Part shown: piece after piece, positions 1 through 8,963 of the stretch | Position numbering within the stretch: position 1 is the stretch's first letter | Layout: each line of letters begins with the position of its first letter | NCBI GenBank assembly: GCA_003649235.1 | Contig: QMRG01000005.1 | Span: forward strand, 1 to 38,566 | DNA from: Thermoprotei archaeon | Lineage (GTDB): Archaea > Thermoproteota > Thermoprotei > Thermofilales > B69-G16 | Direction of reading: 5' to 3' | Length of the DNA: 38,566 nt | The notes under the pieces: generated by a model | Databases searched by the model: none | What the model was told of the DNA's origin: nothing | What the model saw: the letters and a program-made list of their open reading frames with translations, nothing else | Position numbers and translations under genes: made by a program

Positions 1-714
1 CGCTATATATTGGCTTTGACTGAGGACAGTGACTCCTATAGTTACCGGCCACAAATCTGGAGATTTCAAGAAGATCAAGGCGAATAGGAACTCGTTCCAT
101 ACGAGGAGGAATTGTAGCGAAGCCACAGAGCCTAAAGCTGGCGCAGATAATGGTAGCACTATTTTCATAAATATTTGGAAATCAGTGCATCCATCAATCT
201 TAGCCGCTTCTTCTATCTCTTTCGGCAGTGTTAGGAAGAAATTTCTCAAGAAGAATATTATCCAGGGTTGGGCGAAAGATGAGTGGATCAATACTAAGCC
301 GACTATCGTGTTGAGCAATCTCATCTCCCTTAGCAGTATGGTTAAAGGTATCAGAACGAGTATTGAAGGTATGATTTGTATAAAGACTAAGGTTATGAAG
401 AGCAGGTCTTTTATAGGAAAGCTAAACCTGGAAAATGCATACGCTGCTAAAGCGGCTACAAATATTGGTATTACTGTAGATGGCACGGTGATTACCAATG
501 AATTTACTAGATACTTGCCCATTCCTCTTTCAAAAGCTTCGATGTAGTTTTCTAATGTAAAATGGGCCTCTTCGAAATTCCACCATCCATGAGTTAATTC
601 TCTAAAGGGGCGAACAGAGGTCATGAATAATCCTATAAAAGGCATAAGCCAGATTATCGCTACCGTCCAAGCGAGCAGATTCACCATTACTAGTTTAGCG
701 TTAATCTTCCTCAC
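1..714 (-). CDS. Carbohydrate ABC transporter permease, MalG-like, truncated by window edge
   Basis: Absent from the ORF track because it is open at the edge. The reverse strand from GTG 714 (GTGA overlap with the upstream permease stop) reads MRKINAKLVMVNLLAWTVAIIWLMPFIGLFMTSVRPFRELTHGWW... and ends with the permease EAA-loop EEAAKIDGCTDFQIFMKIVLPLSAPALGSVASLQFLLVWNEFLFALIFLKSP. Confidence 0.9.
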   Translation of the reverse strand, partial: MRKINAKLVMVNLLAWTVAIIWLMPFIGLFMTSVRPFRELTHGWWNFEEAHFTLENYIEAFERGMGKYLVNSLVITVPSTVIPIFVAALAAYAFSRFSFPIKDLLFITLVFIQIIPSILVLIPLTILLREMRLLNTIVGLVLIHSSFAQPWIIFFLRNFFLTLPKEIEEAAKIDGCTDFQIFMKIVLPLSAPALGSVASLQFLLVWNEFLFALIFLKSPDLWPVTIGVTVLSQSQYIA

Positions 715-1559
715 GTTCTCACCATCTTCTTTATCATATAAGCCGAGGAGAGGAGAACTATTAGCGTCAACATTATAGCTATAGCAGATGCCCTGCCCAT
801 GTGAAACGCTATGAAGGCTTCCTTATATACTAGGTAAGCTAATACGTAGATAAACTCTGGAACCGCTCTACCTCCAAGCACGTACACTAATCCGAATATT
901 TTTAGATCCCATATCATCGTCAATACGACCGTAGTAACGGTAGCCGGCTTTAACAGCGGAAGCGTGATGTAGCGGAAAATCTGCCAAGAAGATGCCCCAT
1001 CGATACGCGCTACTTCATAAAGCTCTCGAGGTATTTCCTCTAGAGCTGCTATATAGGTTGTCATTGTAAATCCAGTCCACACCCATATCGAGGCTATTAT
1101 CATAGCGTAAATCGCGGTTTTAGGATCTGTGAGCCAACCATGAGATTTAAATCCTAGAAGTTCTAGAGCTGCGTTAACTATCCCTATCCTCGGATCGTAC
1201 ACGAACATCCATATTATACCTGCAACTACATCAGGGATTACCATTCCTATGAATATAATGGTTCTAGCTATGTTTCGGGCGACTATTCTCTGTCTCAGCA
1301 GTACGGCTAACGCCAAGCCTAGGATTAGGCTTATAGGCATGTGTATTAACATCCAGACAACGTTATTTTTAAAAGAAAGCCAGAATGTCTTCCAGTTGAA
1401 AATATATTCGTAGTTTTCCAAGCCTACATACTCCATCGGCGATAAGCCATCCCATTTATGGAGGCTTAGGAAAATTGTGAAGATGATAGGGTATAAGATG
1501 AAGAGAGAGATTAAAATAAATGAGGGTAGTAAGAAAAAAATATAGGATTTAAAACGCAT
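711..1559 (-). CDS. Carbohydrate ABC transporter permease, MalF-like
   Basis: Multiple TM segments; EAA loop ELYEVARIDGASSWQIFRYITLPLLKP. Confidence 0.93.
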   Translation of the reverse strand: MRFKSYIFFLLPSFILISLFILYPIIFTIFLSLHKWDGLSPMEYVGLENYEYIFNWKTFWLSFKNNVVWMLIHMPISLILGLALAVLLRQRIVARNIARTIIFIGMVIPDVVAGIIWMFVYDPRIGIVNAALELLGFKSHGWLTDPKTAIYAMIIASIWVWTGFTMTTYIAALEEIPRELYEVARIDGASSWQIFRYITLPLLKPATVTTVVLTMIWDLKIFGLVYVLGGRAVPEFIYVLAYLVYKEAFIAFHMGRASAIAIMLTLIVLLSSAYMIKKMVRT

Positions 1560-1562
1560 AGA

Positions 1563-2861
1563 TTAGCCACCATATATTCTATCAGCTTCAGATTCTAGAT
1601 CGTTTAGGATACTATCCAAATTATCCGGGTTTGCGAAGAATTCCTGGATTTTAGCCCATATCACAAGCTGGAATTCTCCAGGACAAGCATCATCCAAGTC
1701 TGGCACTATAGCATCTGATTCTCTCAGTATTAATATTACCTTTGAATCTATAGGATCATAAGCGTCTAATGGAACATCTAAATTAGGAGCTAGATATCCC
1801 TTCATTTTAACCATGGCTTCCTGATATTCAGCTCCTCCAAGCCAAGCGGCTAGCTTCCGTGCAGCTACCGGATGTGGAGCTTTCTTCGGTATTATGATAT
1901 AATCTGCATTTGCTGCTACAGTTTTAGGAGCTTGGGGATTTGGATTAGGCCATCTTACAACGTCGTAGTCTTCTCCAGGCGTAAATCCGAAATATTGGCT
2001 CATGAAAACGTTAGTGGCGGAGAGTATGAGCCACATTCCAACTTCTCCATTTCCAAGACGTGTAAACTGTGGAACTCCTTCTTCAGCTTCCGGATGTTCT
2101 CCCCAGTAACCTTTCTTTATTAAATCGGCCATTAAAGCAAAAGATTCTTTAACTCTAGGATCGGTCCATTCCACTTTATGTTCTATCAGGTCATAGGTTA
2201 GCTGTGGTCCATGCATTCCAAAGAGGAAAGCCTCCATATACTCTGTTAAAGTCCACTTAGTCTTACCTCCGGCAGCGAGCGGTTGTACGCCATTGGCTTT
2301 AAGAGTTTCGCACACGCTTACAAATTCGTCCCAGTTTTCCGGAGGTTTTAAGCCGTAATTATTGAAGACTTTAGGATTATACCAAAGCAGAGTTTTAACG
2401 CTCATTTTAATTGGAATTGCATAGTATTTATCGTCTACCTTAACCATTTCAAGCAGATCTTTAACCAGTTTATCCTTAAGTCCCTCCTCCTCTAATATTG
2501 AGGTTACATCTTCTATGTGTCCTTTCTTAGCAAGTTCTTTTATCAATCCGGCCCAAGGTATAAGCGCTATATCGAATTGAACCTCGCCTGAAGCGAGCTC
2601 CGTCATTATCGCTGTTCGAATATCGCTCTGCGGTATGTATTTAACTTCTACACCAGTTTTTTCCTCGAAAATATCTAATGCTTTTTCGAAGTTTTTTCCC
2701 TCAACTTCGGCCCATATACCATAAACTACTACTTCCTTCTCCATAGGCGGTGGACGCGGCATATAGAAGTATACTGCAGCTGCTGCGGCGATTATTACTA
2801 CGATGGCAATAAGGAGAGCCTGCATCTTAGTTAAGGCTTTTCGATTTAAAATGATTATCAC
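1563..2861 (-). CDS. Extracellular solute (sugar)-binding protein of ABC transporter
   Basis: N-terminal hydrophobic anchor, then SBP family 1-like sequence (EKTGVEVKYIPQ...PENWDEFVSVCETLKANGVQPLAAGG). GTG start at 2861, with an alternative ATG at 2825. Confidence 0.93.
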   Translation of the reverse strand: MIIILNRKALTKMQALLIAIVVIIAAAAAVYFYMPRPPPMEKEVVVYGIWAEVEGKNFEKALDIFEEKTGVEVKYIPQSDIRTAIMTELASGEVQFDIALIPWAGLIKELAKKGHIEDVTSILEEEGLKDKLVKDLLEMVKVDDKYYAIPIKMSVKTLLWYNPKVFNNYGLKPPENWDEFVSVCETLKANGVQPLAAGGKTKWTLTEYMEAFLFGMHGPQLTYDLIEHKVEWTDPRVKESFALMADLIKKGYWGEHPEAEEGVPQFTRLGNGEVGMWLILSATNVFMSQYFGFTPGEDYDVVRWPNPNPQAPKTVAANADYIIIPKKAPHPVAARKLAAWLGGAEYQEAMVKMKGYLAPNLDVPLDAYDPIDSKVILILRESDAIVPDLDDACPGEFQLVIWAKIQEFFANPDNLDSILNDLESEADRIYGG

Positions 2862-2874
2862 CTTTTGTGATAAT
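2854..2874. promoter_or_regulatory. Palindromic operator ATTATCAC-CTTTT-GTGATAAT, matching the TrmBL1/Tgr Thermococcales Glycolytic Motif (TATCAC-N5-GTGATA)
   Basis: Perfect 8-bp arms with a 5-nt spacer, overlapping the GTG start of the sugar-binding protein. Confidence 0.8.
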
Positions 2875-2888
2875 ATTACATTTTGCTC

Positions 2889-2915
2889 TTATAAACTTTT
2901 CCGAAAAGTTTATAA
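2889..2915. promoter_or_regulatory. Bidirectional core promoter: head-to-head BRE/TATA palindrome TTATAAACTTTT-CCG-AAAAGTTTATAA
   Basis: Perfect 12-bp inverted repeat with a 3-nt spacer, centred between divergent genes. Each arm reads AAAAG-TTTATAA toward its gene. Confidence 0.65.
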
Positions 2916-2987
2916 TACTTAAAGCCCTAATCTCCTAGGTGTTGATTTTGCATTCCCTGTCGACTTTGCTATTAACGGTGTAAAGTA

Positions 2988-5174
2988 ATGAAATTCTACG
3001 GCGTGATTGGAAACGGCGAAACTCTAGCTCTTATATCTCCTAGAGGAAGTATCGATTGGTGGTGTATACCTAGATTTCATGGACTACCGGTATTTGCTAA
3101 AATTTTAAATCCAGCTCTAGGCGGTACATTAGAGGTTTCGGCCTCTCCAACACCTAGCCGTCATGATTTTTCTAGTACCGGGCTTATTCCCGTCAAACAG
3201 AAGTATTTAGAAAAAACTAACGTACTTGCTACAAGCTGGGCTACCTCGTATTTTAAAATTTCATCTATTGATTTTCTCCCATGGAAGAAGAGAGTTTTAA
3301 CTAGATTAATTAAGATTGAAAAATCTGGAAGAGAAATTGAAGAGGCATATATACTGATAAAGTTTTCTCCAAGAGCGTTTTTGAAGAATTGCGAAGTTTC
3401 TATGGGATATGAAGAGTCTGAAGGGATTCTTTACTTCTATTCGGAAGAGGCAGGACATAGTCTCTATATTGCTTCTACTTTAAAGCCTAGTTACCTATTC
3501 ATGTTAGATCCTCGTGAAGATCGAGTTGTGAAAATTGGAAAGAGGGATGTAATATTTAGAGGCGTTTACGGGTTGGATGCATTTATAATTTTTAAAGTTC
3601 CTATAAACTTTCAACTTCCGCTATTTCTAGGGTATGGTGATTACCTAGAGGAGGCGAGGAGAGAAGTCCTAGAAGCTAGAAAAGGGAATCCTCTGGTTAA
3701 ACTAGAGGAAGAGTGTAAGTTTTGGAGAGAATGGCTTAGCAGAGGAGTCAACGTCTCGCTTCCGGATAAAGACTTGGAAGATGCTTTTTATAGAAGTCTT
3801 TTAACGCTCAAACTTTTAACAGATGCTGAGAATGGAGGCATCATAGCTGCTGGAACAACTTCTCTTACAGCGGTTCCTAAACGTGATAGTAACTGGGATT
3901 ATAGATATGTCTGGGTTAGAGATGGTGTTTTCACAGCTGAAGCTTTTGATCTCGCAGGACATCATGAAGAATCTAAGAAATTCTACGAATTTCTATTAAG
4001 ATGTCAGCGATCGGATGGATACTGGAGGCCTCTCTACACGGTAAAAGGCGAAGCACCTTTATTCGAAATAGTCAATCCCGGGATTACGGATTCTCACGGG
4101 CATCTGATCAGGTTGGGCAATGCCGCTTCCTCCCAATTCCAGATAGATTCTCCAGGACTTTTCTTAAGCGGTTTCTACCTCCATTATATGTTGACGAAAG
4201 ACGAAGATTTTCTAAAAAATAATTTAGAAAAAATAGCTAAATCGGCTATATGGATTGCTAAAAACTGGAGTTTAAGAGAAAACGGTATTTGGGAAGAACG
4301 TTTTAAGAAAAGCTACTGGCTATTTGGAAAAGCCGTTTGTTATGCCGGGTTAAAAGCGGCTTGGAAACTACTAGATAGAAAATCTCCAGTAAAGCTAAAA
4401 GAACTAGATCGTATAAGAGAGATAATTATTGAAAAAGGATGGTCCTCCAGTAAAAAAGCATTTGTCCAGAAATTTGAATCTGATTCTATTTTAGATATCT
4501 CTGCTCTCTCCTTAGTCTTCTACAACGTACTAGATGGTAATGATCAAAGAATTATTAAAACCGTGGAGAAAATCGAGGAAAAACTTAGATTTCACAATTC
4601 TTTCCTTAGGTTTGAAGGAGATATTCCTCCTTTCTATCTTTCAACGTTGTGGATGGCGAGATTCTACGCCAAGCTTAGTAATGGCAAGAGAGCTTTAGAA
4701 ATTCTAAAATGGTGCTTGGATAACGCTACAGATTTAAAGCTAATGGCGGAGCGTTACGACCCTATACTTAAGGAGCAAAGAGGGAATTTTCCTCAAGCGT
4801 TTAGCCATGAAGAATTGGTAAAAACTATCATGAATATGTTGATAGATTGGGGAGAGAAGAGAATTAAAATAGCTCCAGCTATCCCTCTATCCTTTTTAGA
4901 AGATGGGAAGCATCTAGTTTTAGAAAATGCGCCGACTCCCTATGGCAAGATATCATTCAACTACTCGTTAACCAATAACGTAATCGAGGTAAATATAGAG
5001 TGTGAATTAGAAGAAGATGTTAAAATTATAGTTTATACTCCAAAACCGCTAAGAGTTAGTAATGTAGAATCTTTAAAGAAATACAATATAAATTATAGTT
5101 ATAAAGGTAATATTGTCGAATTTCCGGCTAGGAAAGGCGATACATCGTTCCATCTCCTGATAGAAGTAGCGTGA
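2988..5174 (+). CDS. Glycoside hydrolase family 15 protein (glucoamylase/trehalase-like)
   Basis: GH15 hallmarks: MKFYGVIGNGETLALISPRGSIDWWCIPRF and NWDYRYVWVRDGVFTAEAF. Confidence 0.92.
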   Translation: MKFYGVIGNGETLALISPRGSIDWWCIPRFHGLPVFAKILNPALGGTLEVSASPTPSRHDFSSTGLIPVKQKYLEKTNVLATSWATSYFKISSIDFLPWKKRVLTRLIKIEKSGREIEEAYILIKFSPRAFLKNCEVSMGYEESEGILYFYSEEAGHSLYIASTLKPSYLFMLDPREDRVVKIGKRDVIFRGVYGLDAFIIFKVPINFQLPLFLGYGDYLEEARREVLEARKGNPLVKLEEECKFWREWLSRGVNVSLPDKDLEDAFYRSLLTLKLLTDAENGGIIAAGTTSLTAVPKRDSNWDYRYVWVRDGVFTAEAFDLAGHHEESKKFYEFLLRCQRSDGYWRPLYTVKGEAPLFEIVNPGITDSHGHLIRLGNAASSQFQIDSPGLFLSGFYLHYMLTKDEDFLKNNLEKIAKSAIWIAKNWSLRENGIWEERFKKSYWLFGKAVCYAGLKAAWKLLDRKSPVKLKELDRIREIIIEKGWSSSKKAFVQKFESDSILDISALSLVFYNVLDGNDQRIIKTVEKIEEKLRFHNSFLRFEGDIPPFYLSTLWMARFYAKLSNGKRALEILKWCLDNATDLKLMAERYDPILKEQRGNFPQAFSHEELVKTIMNMLIDWGEKRIKIAPAIPLSFLEDGKHLVLENAPTPYGKISFNYSLTNNVIEVNIECELEEDVKIIVYTPKPLRVSNVESLKKYNINYSYKGNIVEFPARKGDTSFHLLIEVA

Positions 5175-6229
5175 TGGATATGAATGGGCGCGAAGTAGAG
5201 GAAGCTCTTAGAATTCTTAGATCCATAGGCTTAAGGAGAAGCGAGGCTTTGGTCTATCTTAAAATATTAACCAATGAGGGTATCACAGCAATTGAACTTG
5301 CTTCTGAGTTAAACATACCGCTATCCAAGCTATACGTGATTTTGAAAACGTTAGAAAATAGGGGGCTCATAGAGAGCTATGGCAAGAAAAGAAAAATCTA
5401 CAGAGCGTCAAAACCTGAGATTAGCTTAGTTGAAATATTAAGAGAGAAGGAGAGACGTTTAAAAGAGGACGAGAAATTTATAATGGAATTTGTTAAGAAG
5501 ATTAAGTCAAGTCGAGATAAAATAAAAATTCCTCCTATCTATATCATCAGAGAGAATTTCCTGCCACGTTTGGGCAGAGAACTAAAAACAGCTAAATCTG
5601 AGGTTTTAATAGCCCTACCGAATGATTTCATTAAAGATCTTCTAGATGATATAAAAAGCATCCTAGAGAAAAATATAGTTGTATCGATAGTTCTATATCC
5701 AAGTCCAAGTATCGAAAAAATTCTCAAATATTTAGAGAGAGTAGATGGTTGTATAACTGTCAAAAGAAGAGAAATATATGCTATGGATTTACTGATAATC
5801 GATAGAAGTAAAGCTTTCATCTATTCTCCTAAAAACAGGTACGCTATGATGATAGAAGACCCTGAGCTGGTTAAAGCTATGATCCAAGTTTACTATTACA
5901 TGCTCTGGCTCCCCTCGAAAACAGTATGTAGGAAAACGGTTAAACCTGATACAATGCTAAGCTTTGTCAATATGTGGAGAGCAGTTTACGAAGTCGAAGA
6001 GTTCTTGAAGAAAGGCTATACGGTTAAAGCTTACGTGGTAGGCCGCTATACGAAAAGCAAGAAATCGTTTAAGGGACAGGGTGTAGTTAAAGGAGCGAGT
6101 ATGAGTGATGATAAAACAGTTTTTAATCTCACTATCGACTTCGACGGTAAGCTACTCTCAGTAGGAGGAATAGACGCTAAAATCGAGGATATCGAGGCTT
6201 ATGACCTATATTTAATTCCTCTAAAATAA
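5171..6229 (+). CDS. TrmB-family transcriptional regulator (HTH + PLD-like + C-terminal sensor domain)
   Basis: ALRILRSIGLRRSEALVYLKIL...ASELNIPLSKLYVILKTLENRGLI winged HTH; length typical of TrmB; overlaps the GH15 stop. Confidence 0.9.
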   Translation: MMDMNGREVEEALRILRSIGLRRSEALVYLKILTNEGITAIELASELNIPLSKLYVILKTLENRGLIESYGKKRKIYRASKPEISLVEILREKERRLKEDEKFIMEFVKKIKSSRDKIKIPPIYIIRENFLPRLGRELKTAKSEVLIALPNDFIKDLLDDIKSILEKNIVVSIVLYPSPSIEKILKYLERVDGCITVKRREIYAMDLLIIDRSKAFIYSPKNRYAMMIEDPELVKAMIQVYYYMLWLPSKTVCRKTVKPDTMLSFVNMWRAVYEVEEFLKKGYTVKAYVVGRYTKSKKSFKGQGVVKGASMSDDKTVFNLTIDFDGKLLSVGGIDAKIEDIEAYDLYLIPLK

Positions 6230-6294
6230 TTATGCAATTTATATGGGTTTAAGAAATATCTCTTTTTCCCTTGTGATGGTGTTAACTGTCTGAG

Positions 6295-7032
6295 CTACGG
6301 TTTTACCGTATAGTATATTCGGCGCCTTCTTGAACCCTTGCTCTCAAGCCTTACAATTTCTAGCTCTCCTATTTCACAGGTGTTTTTGACGTGAGGACCT
6401 CCATCTGCTTGAATATCTATGCCCGGTATTTCTACAACTCTAATTTTCTCTACTTCTGGTGGTAGCTTATCGGCTAGCTTAACTATGCCCGGTATTTTCA
6501 AAGCCTCCTCTCTAGGCAACCAGTATACTTTAACTTCTATACACTTCTTGATTATCTTATTGGCCTCTTCCACGGCCCATTTCAAAGTATCTTTCCATTC
6601 CTTGACGCCTCGAAGATCAAAATCGTCTCGCGCAACTTCTGGACCTATATGGCCGCCCGTAACCTTAGCCCCATATTTCTCATAGAGTAACGCGGCGATT
6701 ACGTGGCTAGCAGTATGAAGCCGCATCATCTTATACCTGCGTTCCCAGTCTATAACTCCTTTAACGGTTATGCCGGGCGTTAGCGTGGATATGTCTCCCT
6801 TCACTAAATGTGCTATTCCACTTTCTTCCTCACGTACAGCTTCAACTTCTAGCTTTTCTCCACTCGGCATGATTAGCCAACCGGTATCAGTATCTAGACC
6901 GCCGCTCGGTCCTGGATGGAAAGCTGTTTTATCTAGAAATACTTTGTTTTCTATAATGGCTACGACTTTTGCTTCAAATTCTTTAAGATAGCTATCTTTC
7001 TGGAATAAAAGCTCTGTTTTGATGTTATTCAT
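6295..7032 (-). CDS. alaX: AlaX-type alanyl-tRNA editing protein
   Basis: FHPGPSGGLDTDTGWL, LHTASHVIAALL, GIDIQADGGPHVKNTCEIGELEI. Confidence 0.92.
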   Translation of the reverse strand: MNNIKTELLFQKDSYLKEFEAKVVAIIENKVFLDKTAFHPGPSGGLDTDTGWLIMPSGEKLEVEAVREEESGIAHLVKGDISTLTPGITVKGVIDWERRYKMMRLHTASHVIAALLYEKYGAKVTGGHIGPEVARDDFDLRGVKEWKDTLKWAVEEANKIIKKCIEVKVYWLPREEALKIPGIVKLADKLPPEVEKIRVVEIPGIDIQADGGPHVKNTCEIGELEIVRLESKGSRRRRIYYTVKP

Positions 7033-7110
7033 ACGCTAGATTTTATTTTCCCGACGTATATTATTATCGCTAAGTTAAACCTATATGCTTCCTAGAGGGT
7101 AGAAGGCAAC

Positions 7111-7998
7111 ATGGATGCTAAATACCTCAAAGGCATCTTAGAAATGGTATTGACTACTTTCATATGGGGATCTGTCTCTCTATTCGCTATATGGAGTAAA
7201 CTGCCTTCACCCATCTTCGTGTTCTACAGGGTTCTAGTGGCGTCTATTTTCATCACCTTGATGATCATAGCTGAAGGAGGGATATCTTCTCTAAAAATAG
7301 AAGAAAATATAAAGACAGTGCTCATATCCGGAGTATTCTTAACATTGAACTGGATATTCTTCTTCTACGCGGTTTTGTTAACCACAGTAGCTAATGCTAC
7401 TCTGCTATACTATACAGGCCCGGTCATAGCTATAGTATTAGCACCGATTATCGCCAAGGAGAAACAACCAGGATGGGTTATCGCGCCGGTAGGCATGGCT
7501 ATGACGGGAATCCTTTTAATATTATCAGAAGGCCTTTCAGCGGGAAACCCTATAGGGCTATTTTTCGGCTTACTGGCGGGTCTTTCTTACGGGATTTTAG
7601 CTGCTATAGGTAAATTGGCGAGTAGCCGTAATCGGCCAGAGATAATAGTTCTCTATCAATGCCTAATATCCATAATTATCTTAACTCCATTCCTCTTCGT
7701 TATCGATTACTCTATGGAATGGATCACGTCTATAATCCTGATTATCGTAGGCGTGGTTCATACGGCGCTAGCGCTAAGATTGTGGTACAGTGCCTTAGGA
7801 AGTATACCTATGTCTCTAGCGTCTATATTATCCTACTTGGACCCTGTATTCGCCGTGCTCTTAGCGTGGATATTCCTAGGCCAGATACCGAGTTTAAGCA
7901 CGATAATCGGTGGAGTCTTAATAATTACGGCAGGTGTATTAACCACTCTACTTTATAATACGGGTAGGGATAGCGCTGTAAGCGAAGCTTTGATATAA
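7111..7998 (+). CDS. EamA/DMT-family transporter
   Basis: About 10 TM segments with DMT repeats (TTFIWGSVSLFAIWSKLPSP; LASILSYLDPVFAVLLAWIFLGQ). Confidence 0.88.
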   Translation: MDAKYLKGILEMVLTTFIWGSVSLFAIWSKLPSPIFVFYRVLVASIFITLMIIAEGGISSLKIEENIKTVLISGVFLTLNWIFFFYAVLLTTVANATLLYYTGPVIAIVLAPIIAKEKQPGWVIAPVGMAMTGILLILSEGLSAGNPIGLFFGLLAGLSYGILAAIGKLASSRNRPEIIVLYQCLISIIILTPFLFVIDYSMEWITSIILIIVGVVHTALALRLWYSALGSIPMSLASILSYLDPVFAVLLAWIFLGQIPSLSTIIGGVLIITAGVLTTLLYNTGRDSAVSEALI

Positions 7999-8018
7999 TT
8001 AAACGATGATATTTTTAG

Positions 8019-8492
8019 TTGACGCGCATGGAGAATTTAAATAATAAATTAAAGTATAAACTCACTAGAAGTTTGGAAGACTATATGAGGGCTATATACA
8101 TTCTCAGCAAGAGGAGTAAGGTAGTTAGGGTGAAGAATATAGCGAAACTGTTAAAAGTAAAGCCTTCAAGCGTCACTTTCGCTCTTAGGAAGCTCTCGGA
8201 AATGGGGTTAATAGAGTATGAGAAGCATGGATACGTTGATCTCACAGAAGAAGGATTAAAAGTCGCGAGCAAGCTTTCAGACAGATATCGCAGCATCGAG
8301 TATTTCCTAGAGAACATCTTAGGTCTTCCCAGAGAGATAGCTGAGATAGATGCCTGTAACATGGAGCATCATCTACACGACGAGACTATTAACAGGATAG
8401 AAGTGTTTGTAGAGTTTATTGAGAATAATCCTGAAAGAGCTGAGCTGATAAACAAGTTCTTAAGATACTATAAAGAGAATTTAAAACGTTAG
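8019..8492 (+). CDS. DtxR/MntR-type metal-dependent transcriptional regulator
   Basis: LTRSLEDYMRAIYILSK...VRVKNIAKLLKVKPSSVTFALRKLSEMGLIEYE...CNMEHHLHDETINRIEVF metal-site pattern. Start TTG 8019 or ATG 8028. Confidence 0.9.
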   Translation: MTRMENLNNKLKYKLTRSLEDYMRAIYILSKRSKVVRVKNIAKLLKVKPSSVTFALRKLSEMGLIEYEKHGYVDLTEEGLKVASKLSDRYRSIEYFLENILGLPREIAEIDACNMEHHLHDETINRIEVFVEFIENNPERAELINKFLRYYKENLKR

Positions 8493-8963
8493 TTCTCTAA
8501 TAAAATCTCTGAAAACCAGGTATAGAGGAGCTGCTAGAGCTCCGAGTATCAGATGAGGCGCTATACCCCAAGGGTCTGTGGCTAAACTCCATTCTCCGGG
8601 TTTATATCCGAGTAAAAACGGGTAATAGGCATCTATGAAGCTGGCGAACAGCTCTACGATATTTAGCAACATTAGCAATATGGAGAGTAGCCAGGCGGCG
8701 AAGATATATCCTCTATAATACTCCGACTTTTTCAATGAATGATAAGTGGACGTCAAAAACAACAGTCCTGTAGTGGTTAACGCGACACCAGAGAAAACAT
8801 CTGGAAATACGTTGGGAATACTAGTCTCATAGATTTCTATACCGAGTTGTAGAACGTCTCCCTGTAGACCCCAGCTTATCAAACCGTTATATACTTGGAG
8901 AAAACCGTATAAAACATATAAAATTCCTAGAAAGCCTCCATAGCATAAGATTATCTTCTTCAA
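8481..8963 (-). CDS. Small membrane protein encoded 3' of feoB (unknown function)
   Basis: 160 aa, four predicted hydrophobic segments, 4-nt overlap with feoB. Confidence 0.75.
   Translation of the reverse strand: MKKIILCYGGFLGILYVLYGFLQVYNGLISWGLQGDVLQLGIEIYETSIPNVFPDVFSGVALTTTGLLFLTSTYHSLKKSEYYRGYIFAAWLLSILLMLLNIVELFASFIDAYYPFLLGYKPGEWSLATDPWGIAPHLILGALAAPLYLVFRDFIRELTF

Noticed and set aside
29-547. 172-aa plus-strand ORF in the track
   Set aside because: Antisense to a clear MalG-type permease (EAA loop) that runs off the window; spurious.
6419-6991. Plus-strand ORFs opposite alaX
   Set aside because: Antisense shadow ORFs with no recognisable domain.
7659-7958. 99-aa ORF within the DMT transporter
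   Set aside because: Alternative frame inside a convincing transporter CDS.
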